A stretch of 64,000 nt of DNA from Ustulina deusta. Its lineage: Eukaryota; Ascomycota; Sordariomycetes; Xylariales; Xylariaceae. Where the stretch lies: the NCBI GenBank assembly GCA_023159155.1, contig JAJNNX010000017.1, positions 62,001-126,000 on the forward strand, given 5' to 3'. Under the pieces are notes generated by a model. The model worked only from the letters and a program-made list of their open reading frames with translations. It was not told where the DNA came from and searched no databases. The position numbers and the translations under genes were made by a program. Shown piece by piece: positions 21,774 through 32,583 of the stretch; position 1 is the first letter of the stretch; every line of letters starts with the position of its first letter.

Positions 21774-24346
21774 CTACGCTGAAAGACCACGTTTCTCGCT
21801 CTCCGTAAAGAAGATAACCATTCGCCAAAGCTTCTTGACTAAGGCCTCAGCCTCGTCGTCCAAGGCCTGTGATAGAGCATTAGCAAAGGGAAAAATATAT
21901 ATATATCAAAAGAAAGGGTAAAAAGAATCGATAAAAAAGGAAAGGAAAAGAAAAAAGTAGCATCATACCTCTGCTAATTCCTCCACTAGGTCACCGGGCC
22001 TGCCATGTTTCCGGAGATGCTCCTCCACAACTTCAATAAGCAATTGCTCTTGAACCCCAAGATACTCGACCAGCTTCTTCTCCACAAAAGGACGAAGTTT
22101 CTCGCGAATAACACTCTCATCCAGGTAATCCCACTTGACGTCCCATTCCCAGAGCCCGTCCTTCTCATTAGGGATCTCTTGTGCAAGGGCACGAACGGCT
22201 TGGTCACGCTCCTCATCGGACATAGCGGCTGCTGTAGTTGGCTCGAACTTGATGGGGATAAGTTGCCGCCTCGTAGTTGCATCCTCGTCTTCATCTTCAA
22301 GAAGGCCTTCAACCTCGGCAATCGTTTTCCTTTGTGGGGCAGCACGCTGAGCCTGGGCCTTTTGCGCGGCGGCACCCAGGGATAACTTGAAGGGTTGCGG
22401 TGCTGACAGACCAGTCCTACTGGGCTGTCTTTGTTCCATCTCTTGCGCTTGCCTCTCGAGGAATGAATCGGCCATGCCGCGGGCCTGCTCACGTTCTGCC
22501 TCTTCCTTGATCCGGTCCTGTTCTTCCGCTTGACGATCGGCTTCATCCGCAGCAATTTCTCTCCCTCGCTTTGCGGCACGATCACGCATCCACGCACTAC
22601 GATCTTTGTAATAATCCTCCTTCTTTCGTGCCGCTTCTGCATCGTCGTCAAAATTTTGCAGCCAACGAAATGCCTCTTCTCGTTTCGCAGCGGCGTTTTC
22701 TTCGTCTGTGACATCACGGCCCTTCTCTCGCTCCAGGGCTGCCGTCCGGGACTTTTCACGGTTGAGCCAACGTCGCTCAGCATCTAGATAAGCCTTTTCG
22801 GCTTCCGACTTCTGTTTCGCGATGCGACGTCGCTCAAGCTCCTCATCGCTCGCTGGATCCTCGTCCTCATCTCTGTTATAGATCACACCGCCATTGGTAA
22901 TACCGCCGTTAACAAAACTAACAGACCGATTGTAATCCTTGCCTAATTCTGACTTTAGCCCTTTGGGACCAGATGGTGCATTGGCCATTCCTCGGGGTCC
23001 CAGTGGGATGCTATTTGTATTGGATGGTGGCGGTGAGGCCAATCTGGAATGCCTAGGAGCACCGGTGCGCTGTCGCTCCAGGGCCTCAAGTTCCTCTTCC
23101 CGCTTTAGACGTTCCATATCTCGTTGTATGCTTCGGTCTCTAAAAGCAGCAATTTCTGCGGCCACGGTCTCTCTCATCTCAGCGGGGATGTCGGCAAGTT
23201 CGTCTTCTTGTGCCAAAGGGATATTAACCACTTCGACATTGTCTCCATTTTGCGTGGATGATTCTCCCATAGTTACGTCGCCATCCGCATCGGCACCCGA
23301 TCGCACTGGAGGATAAAACATGTTTTTGATCAACTGCTTCAACGCACCTCTTGCGGCCTCGAGCCTAGCCTCTGAACCTGCCTCATCTGTTCTGCCTTCT
23401 TTATAGTCTTCTAGAAATTTCGCCGATTTCTCGTCAAATCGAAACTGAAGTCGGGACTTTTCAATTTTTTCGTAGGTTTCATCGTCTGCTGCCGGTGTGT
23501 CCGAAGGTGTCTGCTTCTTCGCGGGGACTTCAACGTCGCGGAATAGCTCTGACGCAATCCAAAGAGATGCGGTGTCTTCAAATTGAGCAAAGCCAAACTC
23601 CAACTCTTGCCCACTGGAGTCTACAGTTCGATCCCAGCGTCGTAGCTTGCCCGCTGCGCCGAGCATGTGTTCGATACCTTGATTACCACCGACTCCATCT
23701 GTGATACCGTTGACAAATATAGTTCGGATGATTTCATCTCTGGTGGGTGGTGCCAGCAACTGCAGGTTCTCTCTCATAGCCTGGCGAGCCTGGTCTAGGC
23801 TTCGATCCATGCCAACACCGGCCCTGGGACCCGCCGACGTCGGCGCGTCACTATCCTTACGACCCTGTGCGCCGGACGTGGAGGGCTTCCCTGACAGGGT
23901 TCCGAGGCGAATGACGGGGGCGTTGAAGTTGATGTTGGGCATGTTCGGGGGGGGTTGGAAGTTGGACGGCATGCCGCTGGGTCGATTAGCTTGAGTGATG
24001 CTGGGCTGCTGAACGCCAGGTGGTGGCGCCATCCCTGGGGCAGACATGCCTGGTGGAGGTCCTGGATATTGGATAGGCCGGTCAGCGCGAGGACGGGAGA
24101 GAGGAAGGGGGGATTTCCCGGGCGGCACTGACCAAGACCAGGTGCAGATGACATGCCGGGAGGGCCATTGGCACCGGGATATGAGCCGTACGTAGGCGGC
24201 GGGCCGAAGCCAGGCACTGGAGAACCGAGTTAGTGACCCTCGTTTCTCTCTCCCCGCCTCAGCTCGGGGCGGCTCTCTGTCTGCGCCGCGAAATGCCACA
24301 GCCCCTCGACGATGGACTTACCTCCGCCATAGGGATGGTACGACAT
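21774..24346 (-). CDS. RBM25-type splicing factor (RRM plus PWI domain)
   Basis: Four exons: 24346-24322, 24216-24133, 24061-21969 and 21866-21774, giving 764 residues. The protein starts MSYHPYGGG with a Pro/Gly-rich segment. An RRM-like domain follows (EIIRTIFVNGITDGV...FGFAQFEDTASLWIA, about 165-240). The middle is long, charged and helical, rich in Arg/Glu (SDEELERRRIAKQKSEAEKA and similar). A C-terminal PWI domain contains LWEWDVKWDYLDESVIREKLRPFV and ends LDDEAEALVKKLWRMVIFFTE, the last part on its own 93-bp exon. RRM, charged spacer and PWI in this order is the RBM25 layout. Such proteins associate with the U1 snRNP and exon complexes and affect splice-site choice in the nucleus. The final exon is supported by the family's LDDEAE...LWR motif. 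Confidence 0.88.
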
Positions 24347-24784
24347 GCTGGGAAGTGTTGGGATCTCGGGGTGTCGTATGCGCAAGCTCGGTCGGGGTGT
24401 CGGTCGATACTATCGGGATAAGGAAGGATAAGGTTGAGGTTACCTCGCTGTACTTGGCTTCGCGACGTCAGGCTCGTGCGAAGAAGGAAGAAACAGGGAC
24501 ATCACAAGCACTGGTTTCTCATTTTTGCGACGCAGCTTAGCCAACACCAAACACTGGGTCTGCCTAAAGGCAAAGCGCGCTACGTCGCCCTATCGCCCTA
24601 TCGCTCCTTCGTGTTGTGGATCGGTGCCGGGGTATCCACACGGCAGGCGCCACTTAACCAAGCCACTCGACTCTGCCCCAGAACACCCAGATGTGGCTGA
24701 TGGATAAGAGGTACCCACAAAGAGGTCCAGTCCCCGGTACCTACCTAGGTAGTCTAATTCTACACCCCGGGCGTCTCCAACCGC
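24347..24784. promoter_or_regulatory. Divergent promoter region between the RBM25-like gene and MRP21
   Basis: 438 bp between head-to-head start codons. It must hold both promoters. CTACCTAGGTAG-like sequence occurs at about 24741-24752. No TATA box is obvious. Confidence 0.5.
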
Positions 24785-25654
24785 ATGGACTGGAGTCAAC
24801 TATCGAATTGGGTCTGCATTCCGAGTTTAATTTTGACGCTTCCTTCGAGACAGCAATCCCGGCTTTCAACAATCACAGCAGCGGCCACGAGTTTCCGCTC
24901 TGCCTACCTGACTCGGGCTCTTCACCATGTGTGTCCTCTTGCGATGCCAATTGATCCCTATGGTCCCATTTCACTAACATCTCGCAGGGCGGAACTCGGC
25001 CGGGCTGCTCAAGTAGCCGTGCGTTCGACGACGACTTCACTCCTTCGAACTGCCCCGATACGATCTCGGCCATGTCGCACTCTCGCCCTCGCACGTGCCA
25101 TGTCTACCACCTCGAGTCTGCGCTCTTTTAATGAGCTCACGAGACCTAAACGTATCGCTGCAGCGCCGCTGTCAGGGACTCAACAGCAGTCCTATTACTG
25201 GACCGACCCTTCACGTGTTCTACGGAAAGACCTTGATAACATTGCCGATATCGATATCCGAAAACCCAAGAGTCCGTTGTCCAATGATGACGGAGGAAAA
25301 GCCGACCAAGAGCTGGTCGATTTCGCATCCGACCTCGAATTTGCCGACGTCCAATCAAATAGGTACCCGAAAGCTGCACCACCAACGGCACCACGCGCCC
25401 ATCTGCGTTTGGTTCCTCGTCTTGGTCGCACCGTTCACGTTGGCGCCAATGTGGATGTCGCGAGATCGTTCAAGCTTCTTGCCGTCCAAGTTGGGCAGAA
25501 CAAGCTGCGCCGGGAGTTCCAACTGCAGAGATTCCACGAGCGCCCCGGAACGAAGCGGAAGAGGCTCAGGGGTGAGCGCTGGCAGACGAGATTCAAGAAG
25601 GGCTTCAAGGCTACTATTTCGAGAGTCCGGGAGCTAACAGCACAAGGCTGGTAA
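24785..25654 (+). CDS. mrp21: Mitochondrial small-subunit ribosomal protein bS21m (MRP21)
   Basis: The open frame of 289 codons ends in the conserved S21 block HVGANVDVARSFKLLAVQVGQNKLRREF then RFHERPGTKRKRLRGERWQTRFKKGF. The N-terminal half is rich in Arg, Ser and Ala with few acids, as in a mitochondrial presequence. The 5' end is uncertain. A branch-site-like CACTAAC sits just before CGCAG (24971-24988), suggesting an intron from about 24931 to 24987. That intron would be 57 bp, a multiple of three, so frame is kept whether or not it is spliced. The start could be the ATG at 24785 or a later in-frame ATG. The C-terminal identification is firm; the exact N-terminus is not. Confidence 0.85.
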   Translation: MDWSQLSNWVCIPSLILTLPSRQQSRLSTITAAATSFRSAYLTRALHHVCPLAMPIDPYGPISLTSRRAELGRAAQVAVRSTTTSLLRTAPIRSRPCRTLALARAMSTTSSLRSFNELTRPKRIAAAPLSGTQQQSYYWTDPSRVLRKDLDNIADIDIRKPKSPLSNDDGGKADQELVDFASDLEFADVQSNRYPKAAPPTAPRAHLRLVPRLGRTVHVGANVDVARSFKLLAVQVGQNKLRREFQLQRFHERPGTKRKRLRGERWQTRFKKGFKATISRVRELTAQGW

Positions 25655-25903
25655 TCTCATGTACACTATTACGAGCATCCCGGCTTGAGCCTCTGGGAAA
25701 TCTCTCTGTCATATAGAGCTCATATGCACCGCCTCTTGTCTGACATTTTATTCGAATTAACTCCAGAGGTGATATGAGTGATATGATACATGCAATTCAT
25801 GAACAGTCCTCTGAAATATGGCCCGGTCTGGATGACTCTCCCTTTCATACGCAAGGTGTGACGTCTTTCGTCTTTCATCGGACCTTTCAACAAGCTTACT
25901 AGA
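25655..25903. other. Short intergenic spacer
   Basis: About 250 bp between the MRP21 stop and the start of the kinesin-like trace. I see nothing specific in it. Confidence 0.4.
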
Positions 25904-28900
25904 ATGTGTAGCATATACCTAACAAAGAAGATTTCACAATATGAACAAGCATCCATTGGTTGCTACATTGGAAAGATAAAGGAAAAATTCGCCCTGGTTT
26001 GCTCGAAAAGTCTAGCTCTACTGTTAACCAACGATTTCTATGCATTCGTCATGTACGCTGCATTCAATTGGGCATATGAGGCCGAAGGCGCCTCCGGCTT
26101 CATCGAATATGCCTCGAATCCGAGAAAATCTGCCAATGTGGTCGAAGTCGCCAACTCACCACGGCCAAATGCCATTCCAAAGACTCCAAGTACTATCTAT
26201 ATGACACCAAAGATGTACCCTGGTGACGGGGCCGATATGAACTTTAACAAGCACATATCAATACAGCCAAGGGTTTATCGTGATGTGGGGGTCAGCACGG
26301 ACCTCGGATCACCAGTTCGACCAAGGATTCGCGGCGATTTTGGCAGTAGCAAGATATCACCCCTTCAAGCTAAGTGCTGGAATAAGGGTCGATCGATGTC
26401 GACAGAGAATGGACTAGCTCCGTCTGGGTTTGGTAGGCGTGATGGAGGACTAGATAAAGATGACTGTAAGTATATTGGTGACAGAGACATTGTCGCGTGA
26501 TCTAACACTGAATAGTCCCTTTCGATGCATACAGTAGAGTTCGTGCCTTTGAAGAGAGAATCAGCGGGCTTGATCAGCAGCTGAATATCATGCAAAAGAT
26601 GGTCAACGAAACTGTGGTGAAGAACAAGAACTTGGAGACCGAAATGGAAATGGCCAGTGACAAGGGTATGTGTAGGCTCTCGGTGCTCGGTGCTCTGGAT
26701 ATTTTTAGCTAAGGGGGTTAAATGAAGTCAAACACGGAAGGGATTATTAGCTAATCTGACTTGGCTAGTAAGCATAAGAGACATCAGACCGAATCTGACA
26801 TAGATAACTCAACACTCTACCAGCAGCAACAAACTCTCTGTGAGCAAGATAAGGCTCCAAAAGAAAAGGAGTGGCAGTCAAAAATCTTGGAGCTTCAAGG
26901 TCAGCTGAAAGATGCTCAAACTAAAATCCAGGATCTATCCGTCAGGCATGAGGAGCAAAGATTCCAGTTCAACAAGACTGTAGGCAGTGGTCCATCAGAA
27001 GAATGGAAAATCTTGGCTTCACGATCAAACGAGTTACTTGGGAAGTTAGATGCTACGGCACGCCAAATTGGAGACAATATGTGCAACTACCTGGGAAAAT
27101 ACGATCAACATTTAAGAGACACGGCATCTAATCACATGGAAAATCTTCAAAATAAATTAGAGGGTAACTTAAGTCAGTGGAACGAAGAAATGAAGCAGAA
27201 AAGTGAGTTTGAAGAGAAACTACTACAGGAATACAGGAACAGCACGACCTGGTACCAGCATGAGATACAACATCTTCAAGGGCAGAAGTCGGAAAAGGAG
27301 GCATCGCTTGAGCAGCTCCGCGTCGAGTTTTTGAAGGAGAGGCAGAAATTGAACGACAAGCACAAAGATGAATTAAGCGTCAAAGCCACCGAGCATACGC
27401 GACTATCAGAGAAGCAACGTCGCAGACAAGAACAACTAGTACATTGGTATAGCCGAAAGCTAGACGAAAAAGATGAAAAATGGCAGGCAACACTGGCTTC
27501 CGTACAGGAAAAGAATATGCACCTTGTCCACGAAAGAAATGAAGAGCGGGTAGCTTATCAAAAGGAAGCGCAAAATGCGGATGAGCAGATTCAGAACCTC
27601 ACTACGAACCTCACTAAATTGAAATACGACTTTGACGCCATTAGTAAGCTGAACTAGGATTTGGAGGGATTGCTAAGCGAGAGTAAGCAAAAGGCTCCTA
27701 TTGAGCTTGAGATATTGCGCGAAAAACTAGACGAGGGCAATGTCAAGAACAAAGACTATCTAGAGGAAATCAAACAGCTCCGTATGGTTACGAAGGAATT
27801 GAACGAACAAGTCGGGGATTCTGAAGAAAGCATCAAGAGATGCAAACAGGAACTCATCGAGTGCGGGGGAAAGCTAGAGGATATCCCGCGAGAGATACGA
27901 GAGCTTCAAGAATCGCATCATACGGTGACCAGGGAGCTGAAAGAGGAATTTGAAAGAGGGAGAACTCTGTTAGAGGAAGAACATCAGACACAGATCCGTA
28001 TCGAACGGGATAGATTGGAGAAGCTTGAGCGGCTCGCAGAATCTCTCAGCAATTCGAAACATGAACTGACTGAGCAACACTGCAAAGCGCTCGAAGAGAA
28101 CATTCGCAAATGGCAGGACGACATCAACGAGAGGATGGTCGAGTGGCAGAGAGAACTCGATCAATCGTATGACCTCGTTCGTGAAGCGAAAGCGACGATC
28201 CATTCCAAAGATGCAAAAATAGAAACACTAGATCAAGGAGCCCAGGGAACACAGAATAGAATCCAAAGCCTCACTTCTGAACTCGACCGAGCGAAGGAAG
28301 CCCAACAGACCGCTCTCAAGTTGCAAGAGGAGCTCAAGTTCTTGAAGCAGGAGATTGAAAAGGATTTGAACGATCTTCGGCAGGCTCTCAAAGGGGCCGA
28401 AAACGAAAAGAAACAATTAGGTGAACAAGTCGCCCAGTTGGGAAGTGACATCGAAGACACAACAAGAGAAAACAAATCCCTGGAGGCCAGCCTCCAAGCT
28501 ACAAGACAGAAGCTCGTGGCCAAAGTCAAAGAGGCATCTGCTGCTTTGAAGGAGTCTGGAGACAAGAAACAACGGCTCATCTCTTTGCAGGGCCAAGTAG
28601 AACGGACCGAAAAGCAGCTACACGACTCTCAATGAAAAATTATGCAGAAAGATTCGCAACTCGAGAAGCTCAAGCTAACCCTCAAGAACGAGCGGACTAG
28701 GCGAGAGGAATTAGGTACCACGCAAAAGGCCGATTGCGAAAGAAACGAGCGTAGGATGGCGGAATTAACCACACAACTGAACAGCAAAGTCAAGCACCTG
28801 AAGGAAGTTGAGTTATCGCACAGCGCGAGGATCACGGAGCAAAACAAATTATTAAGTTAGAGGAACAAGACGATCAACGCGCTCGAGGCAAGACTAGCGG

Positions 28901-30384
28901 CGGCGCAACAAGACAGGCGGGAGCTGCAAGAGACGATGAAGCAAAAGAGGAAACGAAGCGGAGTATCATCTTCAACGAATTCCAGAAGCTGCACAAGGAG
29001 ATCCGCGTCAATGTGCCGGATCCGGCCACCGACGGCCCAGGACGGCGCCGTACTAGATTACGCGACGTCGGAGGGGAAATTCCACAACAAGCCCGCCGGG
29101 CTGGAGATCATCTCGCAGAAGGGGTTATACGGCACGACGATGCAGGTGGAGGACAGGACGAAACACTACCACTTCGACCGCGTGTTCGAGGCCCACGAGA
29201 CGAACGAGGACGTGTGGCTCGAGATCGGCTAGCTCGTGCAGTCCTTCGTCGAAGGACGACAGGTCACCATCTTCTGCTACGGCCAGACAGCCACGGGCAA
29301 GACTTACACGATGAGCCATTCCAAGCGCGGTGGATGCGAACGGGGAGGCGATTCTGACAAACGAAGGCATCATACCCCGGTCGAAGGCGCTCATCTTCGA
29401 CGAGGCGAACAGCCGTCGCGAGAAAAGCTGGTTCGTCGCCGTCCGCGGGTGTTGCTACGAGGTCTACGTGAAGGAGATCCGCCAGCTCCTGCCCAACAAC
29501 GAGGTCAAGACGAAGAGCCTCGACGCGACGGGGCCGCCGTGGTGGCACGTCCGGGACCCGGAATACCAGAGTCTCGAGTGCGTCGCGGACTTCGACGCCA
29601 TGTTCGCGAGCGCGATGGAGAGCCGCACCTTCGCGGAGACGAACTCGAACTCGAATTCCTCGCGGTCCCACTTCATCCTGTACCTCGAGTTCGAGGCGAA
29701 ATCACCCACGATGAAGAGGGTCAGCAAGGGCAGTCTCTGCCTGGTGGACCTGGCTGGGTCCGAGGATCCGCACAAGGCGAGTGCCCTGGACGATCAGAGA
29801 CGATGCAGCCCGTCCGAGGACGTGGAGAAGAAGAAAATACGGGAGCAGCGGCTGCGAGAAGGGATCGCGATCAACCAATCTCTGCGCGTGCTTCGGAAAT
29901 CGATCCCGAAGATCCGCAACCCGATATCGGGGAGCGGGAAGCCGACGCTGGAGGGCGGCGACGAAGAGAGCTCGACGCTGGCCAAGCTGCTCGGGCCATG
30001 TCTAGGACGCGAGAGCATGGTGCTGATGTTCGTCATGATCCACCTAGGGGCTGACAGCCTCGTCGAGACAAAGGCCACTCTCGAGTCCGGAAAAGAGGCA
30101 CGTACCATCGTTGATTACTACTACCTACTCCATCTGTTATCTTTTCTCCTCCTCCTCCTTCCCCTTTTTTTCGCGTTAAGGGGAGTTGCCTATCTGCTCA
30201 CGAGAACCAGATTGCTGAGATCCGACTCTCCCCGAAGAAGACGCTCCCGTCCCTCAGCACAGACGCAGCGCCAACGACGACGGACGGGAGGAAAGCGAAG
30301 GCGCTAGAGAGCCCGGTCGCTCCGAGAAAACCCGGATTCAATAGAGGCCGTAGAATTCCCAGACCCCAGGGATACCCGGCGTAG
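25904..30384 (+). pseudogene. Decayed kinesin-14-like (C-terminal motor) gene
   Basis: The trace runs from an N-terminal region (about 25904-26465), across a canonical 50-bp intron (26466-26515), through a long coiled coil (about 26770-28930, Glu/Lys/Gln-rich heptads) into a C-terminal kinesin motor. Motor landmarks are FNEFQKLHKEIRVNV then RIRPP (neck and first strand, about 28972-29030), P-loop GQTATGKTYTM (about 29282-29314), switch I NSNSSRSH (about 29653-29676) and switch II LVDLAGSE (about 29740-29763). A neck followed by a C-terminal motor is the kinesin-14 (Kar3/Ncd) layout, a minus-end-directed motor. The frame is broken by stops at 27655 (TAG), 28633 (TGA), 28858 (TAG) and 29230 (TAG). 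Frame also changes near 28935, 29015 and 29325. Similarity continues past every lesion, so decay is recent. Three TAGs sit where CAG (Gln) would suit. After an apparent intron a tail frame ends at 30384. No uninterrupted product is possible as read. Confidence 0.8.
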
Positions 30385-31596
30385 CGTAATGTATATGTAT
30401 GTGGTGCATACTAGCATAGGCACGCCGCACTACACACAGGAAACGGGAGGTGTAGTGTAGTGCAGTGCAGCTTACCTATCTAGTGGCGGGCCTAGAAAAC
30501 GGAAACCCAATTCCGAACTCATGCAACGGCCGCTAATGGCAAATTGTCTCGAGATTCCTCGCAAGAAACACCGGGTAGGGAAATCAGAGGAAGAGGATAA
30601 TAGGAGATTTTGGTGGGGATGAAATATGTAAAGGTTAGCACACGCGGTCTTCCTTCGGGACACTAAGAACCGAGTTAGATGGCGTTGGCCTGCAGTTCGC
30701 GAATCGACTTCTGACGTAAGAGACAATCCTATAATACCTAGCGTATAATATATCTGCATCAATGCTCCCGTTTCTTTCCTCGAACTATATTAATAAAATT
30801 ACTTCATCGGTGCCTGAAGTCAACCATGGTACTGTATGCTACCCAACAACTAGCCGGCATAGTAGGATGTGTAATTTCCAGTTTCAAGTCCAATTCTATT
30901 TCAAATCTGCCCTAACTAAAATGATCCTAAGCAGCGTTGACCCTTGTGCGCCATTTTGGTGACGACTACGCATAGACTATGTACTCTACTCTTGCGCATC
31001 GGGGGGTGGTGCATTACCGTCGGTGTAGCTCTTGACGTGCAACATGGATATTTATATTTGTCAAGCCCTCCAACGGTGCTATCGCTTTGTGGTATATATA
31101 ATTCGGTAGAAAAAATTTTTAATTTTCGGATCAGGTAGCTAGCTGCCGTACTAGTGTATCATATCCGTGCGCTCGCTCAATCTTCTCTCCCAATGCACCT
31201 GGAACAGCCAAGTCCGCCGGTCAGCATCTCTTCTTCATCATTCAACTTCCTGTCTCGGGAATGTTGCCCGAATGCACCATGTCAATCCTAGTAGACTAAC
31301 ATATGGGTATCACACATCGCCAACTCTTACAACATCGCTTCTGACTTGAGAACTCCGACAAGGGCGCTAGTACGCTCCTTTAATAAACGCCAATCCATGA
31401 ACCCTTGACGTCTATATAACTCCAACCAGCTTGAGAGTTTGCCATAGTGATGCACCCGCAACACCTGACCGCCGTAATAATGATTACAGACCTGTTTTAC
31501 CTTCTAGTAACAAATGAACCATGAAACACGCTTCGCCTTCCACAAGTACATGACCGAAAAAGGAACTCCTGATTTTTTGCAGCATAATGCGGGCAG
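30385..31596. other. Intergenic region
   Basis: 1.2 kb without a supportable gene, lying 3' of both the kinesin-like pseudogene and the minus-strand esterase. Short ORFs only. Confidence 0.45.
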
Positions 31597-32583
31597 TTAA
31601 ATACCCCGCGTGAAGACCCTCCGAAGCCAGGATAACCTGGCTTCGCGGGCTTGCTTTGACATCGGCGCATCCGGCGCTATTCGATCGTATCCATGGGGTC
31701 CGCCAGGCCAGATGTGAAGTTCGGCGCAGACCCCAGCTGCCCACAGTCTCGAGGCGAACATCACAATCTCATCTCGGAACGGCTCTGCCGATGCACAATC
31801 GATGAACGTAGGGGGTAACCCCCCGAGGTCAGTTGCCCGAGCCGGGGCTTCGTATTCGGAGACAGCGTTCGTCCCGACGCGGTCACCTAGTAAACAAGTC
31901 CAGGCGAACCTATTCATGGTCGAATTGTAGAAGGGACCGTTCGTATATTGCTGAGCGGAAATGGTCTCGTTCCTATCATCGAGCATGGGACATTCTAGAA
32001 ACAGGCCTGAGAGCTTTGGCCCCCCCTTGTCCCGGACCATGAGCGCGGTGGCGGCCGCCAAGCCACCCCCGGCGGAGGTCCCATATAGGATGAAACGACA
32101 AGGGTCAATGCCTAGTGTAGCCAGGTTTTTCTCGGCCCAAAGGAGGGCGGTATAGCAATCGTTTGCTAGCTGCTCGCCTGAGCTTTCCGGCGCCAGGCCA
32201 TACTCGACGCTGATGGTGATGGCGTCGAAATCTCTCGCCCATACTGCACTGGTATCGAGGCCTGCAAACCGGTTGCAGGATATCAGAGCGCCTCCATGTA
32301 TGTAGAAGATGCCGGGGCGTAGTCTTTTGACGTTCGATTCCACTCTCGGTCTCACGACAGAGACTATCATGTCCTTGCCGCCAGGGCCTGGTATCGTCTC
32401 GTCATCGACACGAATGCTCTGGTCTGCCATCAAGGCAGCTGTGAGCGGCTTCGTCCGACAAGCAGAGACCTTTCGCACCCTCTCGACCTCATAGCGATCG
32501 GGACCATGGCCGAGCGCCACGAGCACCGAATCGATGGCAGGGTCGTAGGGTGGTCTCGGTTGGCGATCAGATGAACGTGTCAT
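31597..32583 (-). CDS. Alpha/beta hydrolase (hormone-sensitive-lipase-type esterase)
   Basis: An intronless frame of 328 residues. The oxyanion motif HGG is at 96-98 (FYIHGGALIS). The nucleophile is Ser170 in the GXSXG elbow YGTSAGGGLAAA. The catalytic His is His297 in WPGGPHGYD. The acidic member is probably in FIDCASAEPFRDE (about 260-272), where this subfamily carries an AExFRDE form. No signal peptide is seen, so it is probably intracellular. Family members hydrolyse short-chain esters or, in fungi, act on secondary metabolites and carbamate-like compounds. The substrate cannot be read from sequence. The start at 32583 is the first ATG of the frame. Confidence 0.9.
   Translation of the reverse strand: MTRSSDRQPRPPYDPAIDSVLVALGHGPDRYEVERVRKVSACRTKPLTAALMADQSIRVDDETIPGPGGKDMIVSVVRPRVESNVKRLRPGIFYIHGGALISCNRFAGLDTSAVWARDFDAITISVEYGLAPESSGEQLANDCYTALLWAEKNLATLGIDPCRFILYGTSAGGGLAAATALMVRDKGGPKLSGLFLECPMLDDRNETISAQQYTNGPFYNSTMNRFAWTCLLGDRVGTNAVSEYEAPARATDLGGLPPTFIDCASAEPFRDEIVMFASRLWAAGVCAELHIWPGGPHGYDRIAPDAPMSKQAREARLSWLRRVFTRGI

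Noticed and set aside
28940..30050. Long alternative frames inside the kinesin motor region
   Set aside because: They are GC-driven shadows of the motor; only the frames carrying P-loop, switch I and switch II have family signatures.
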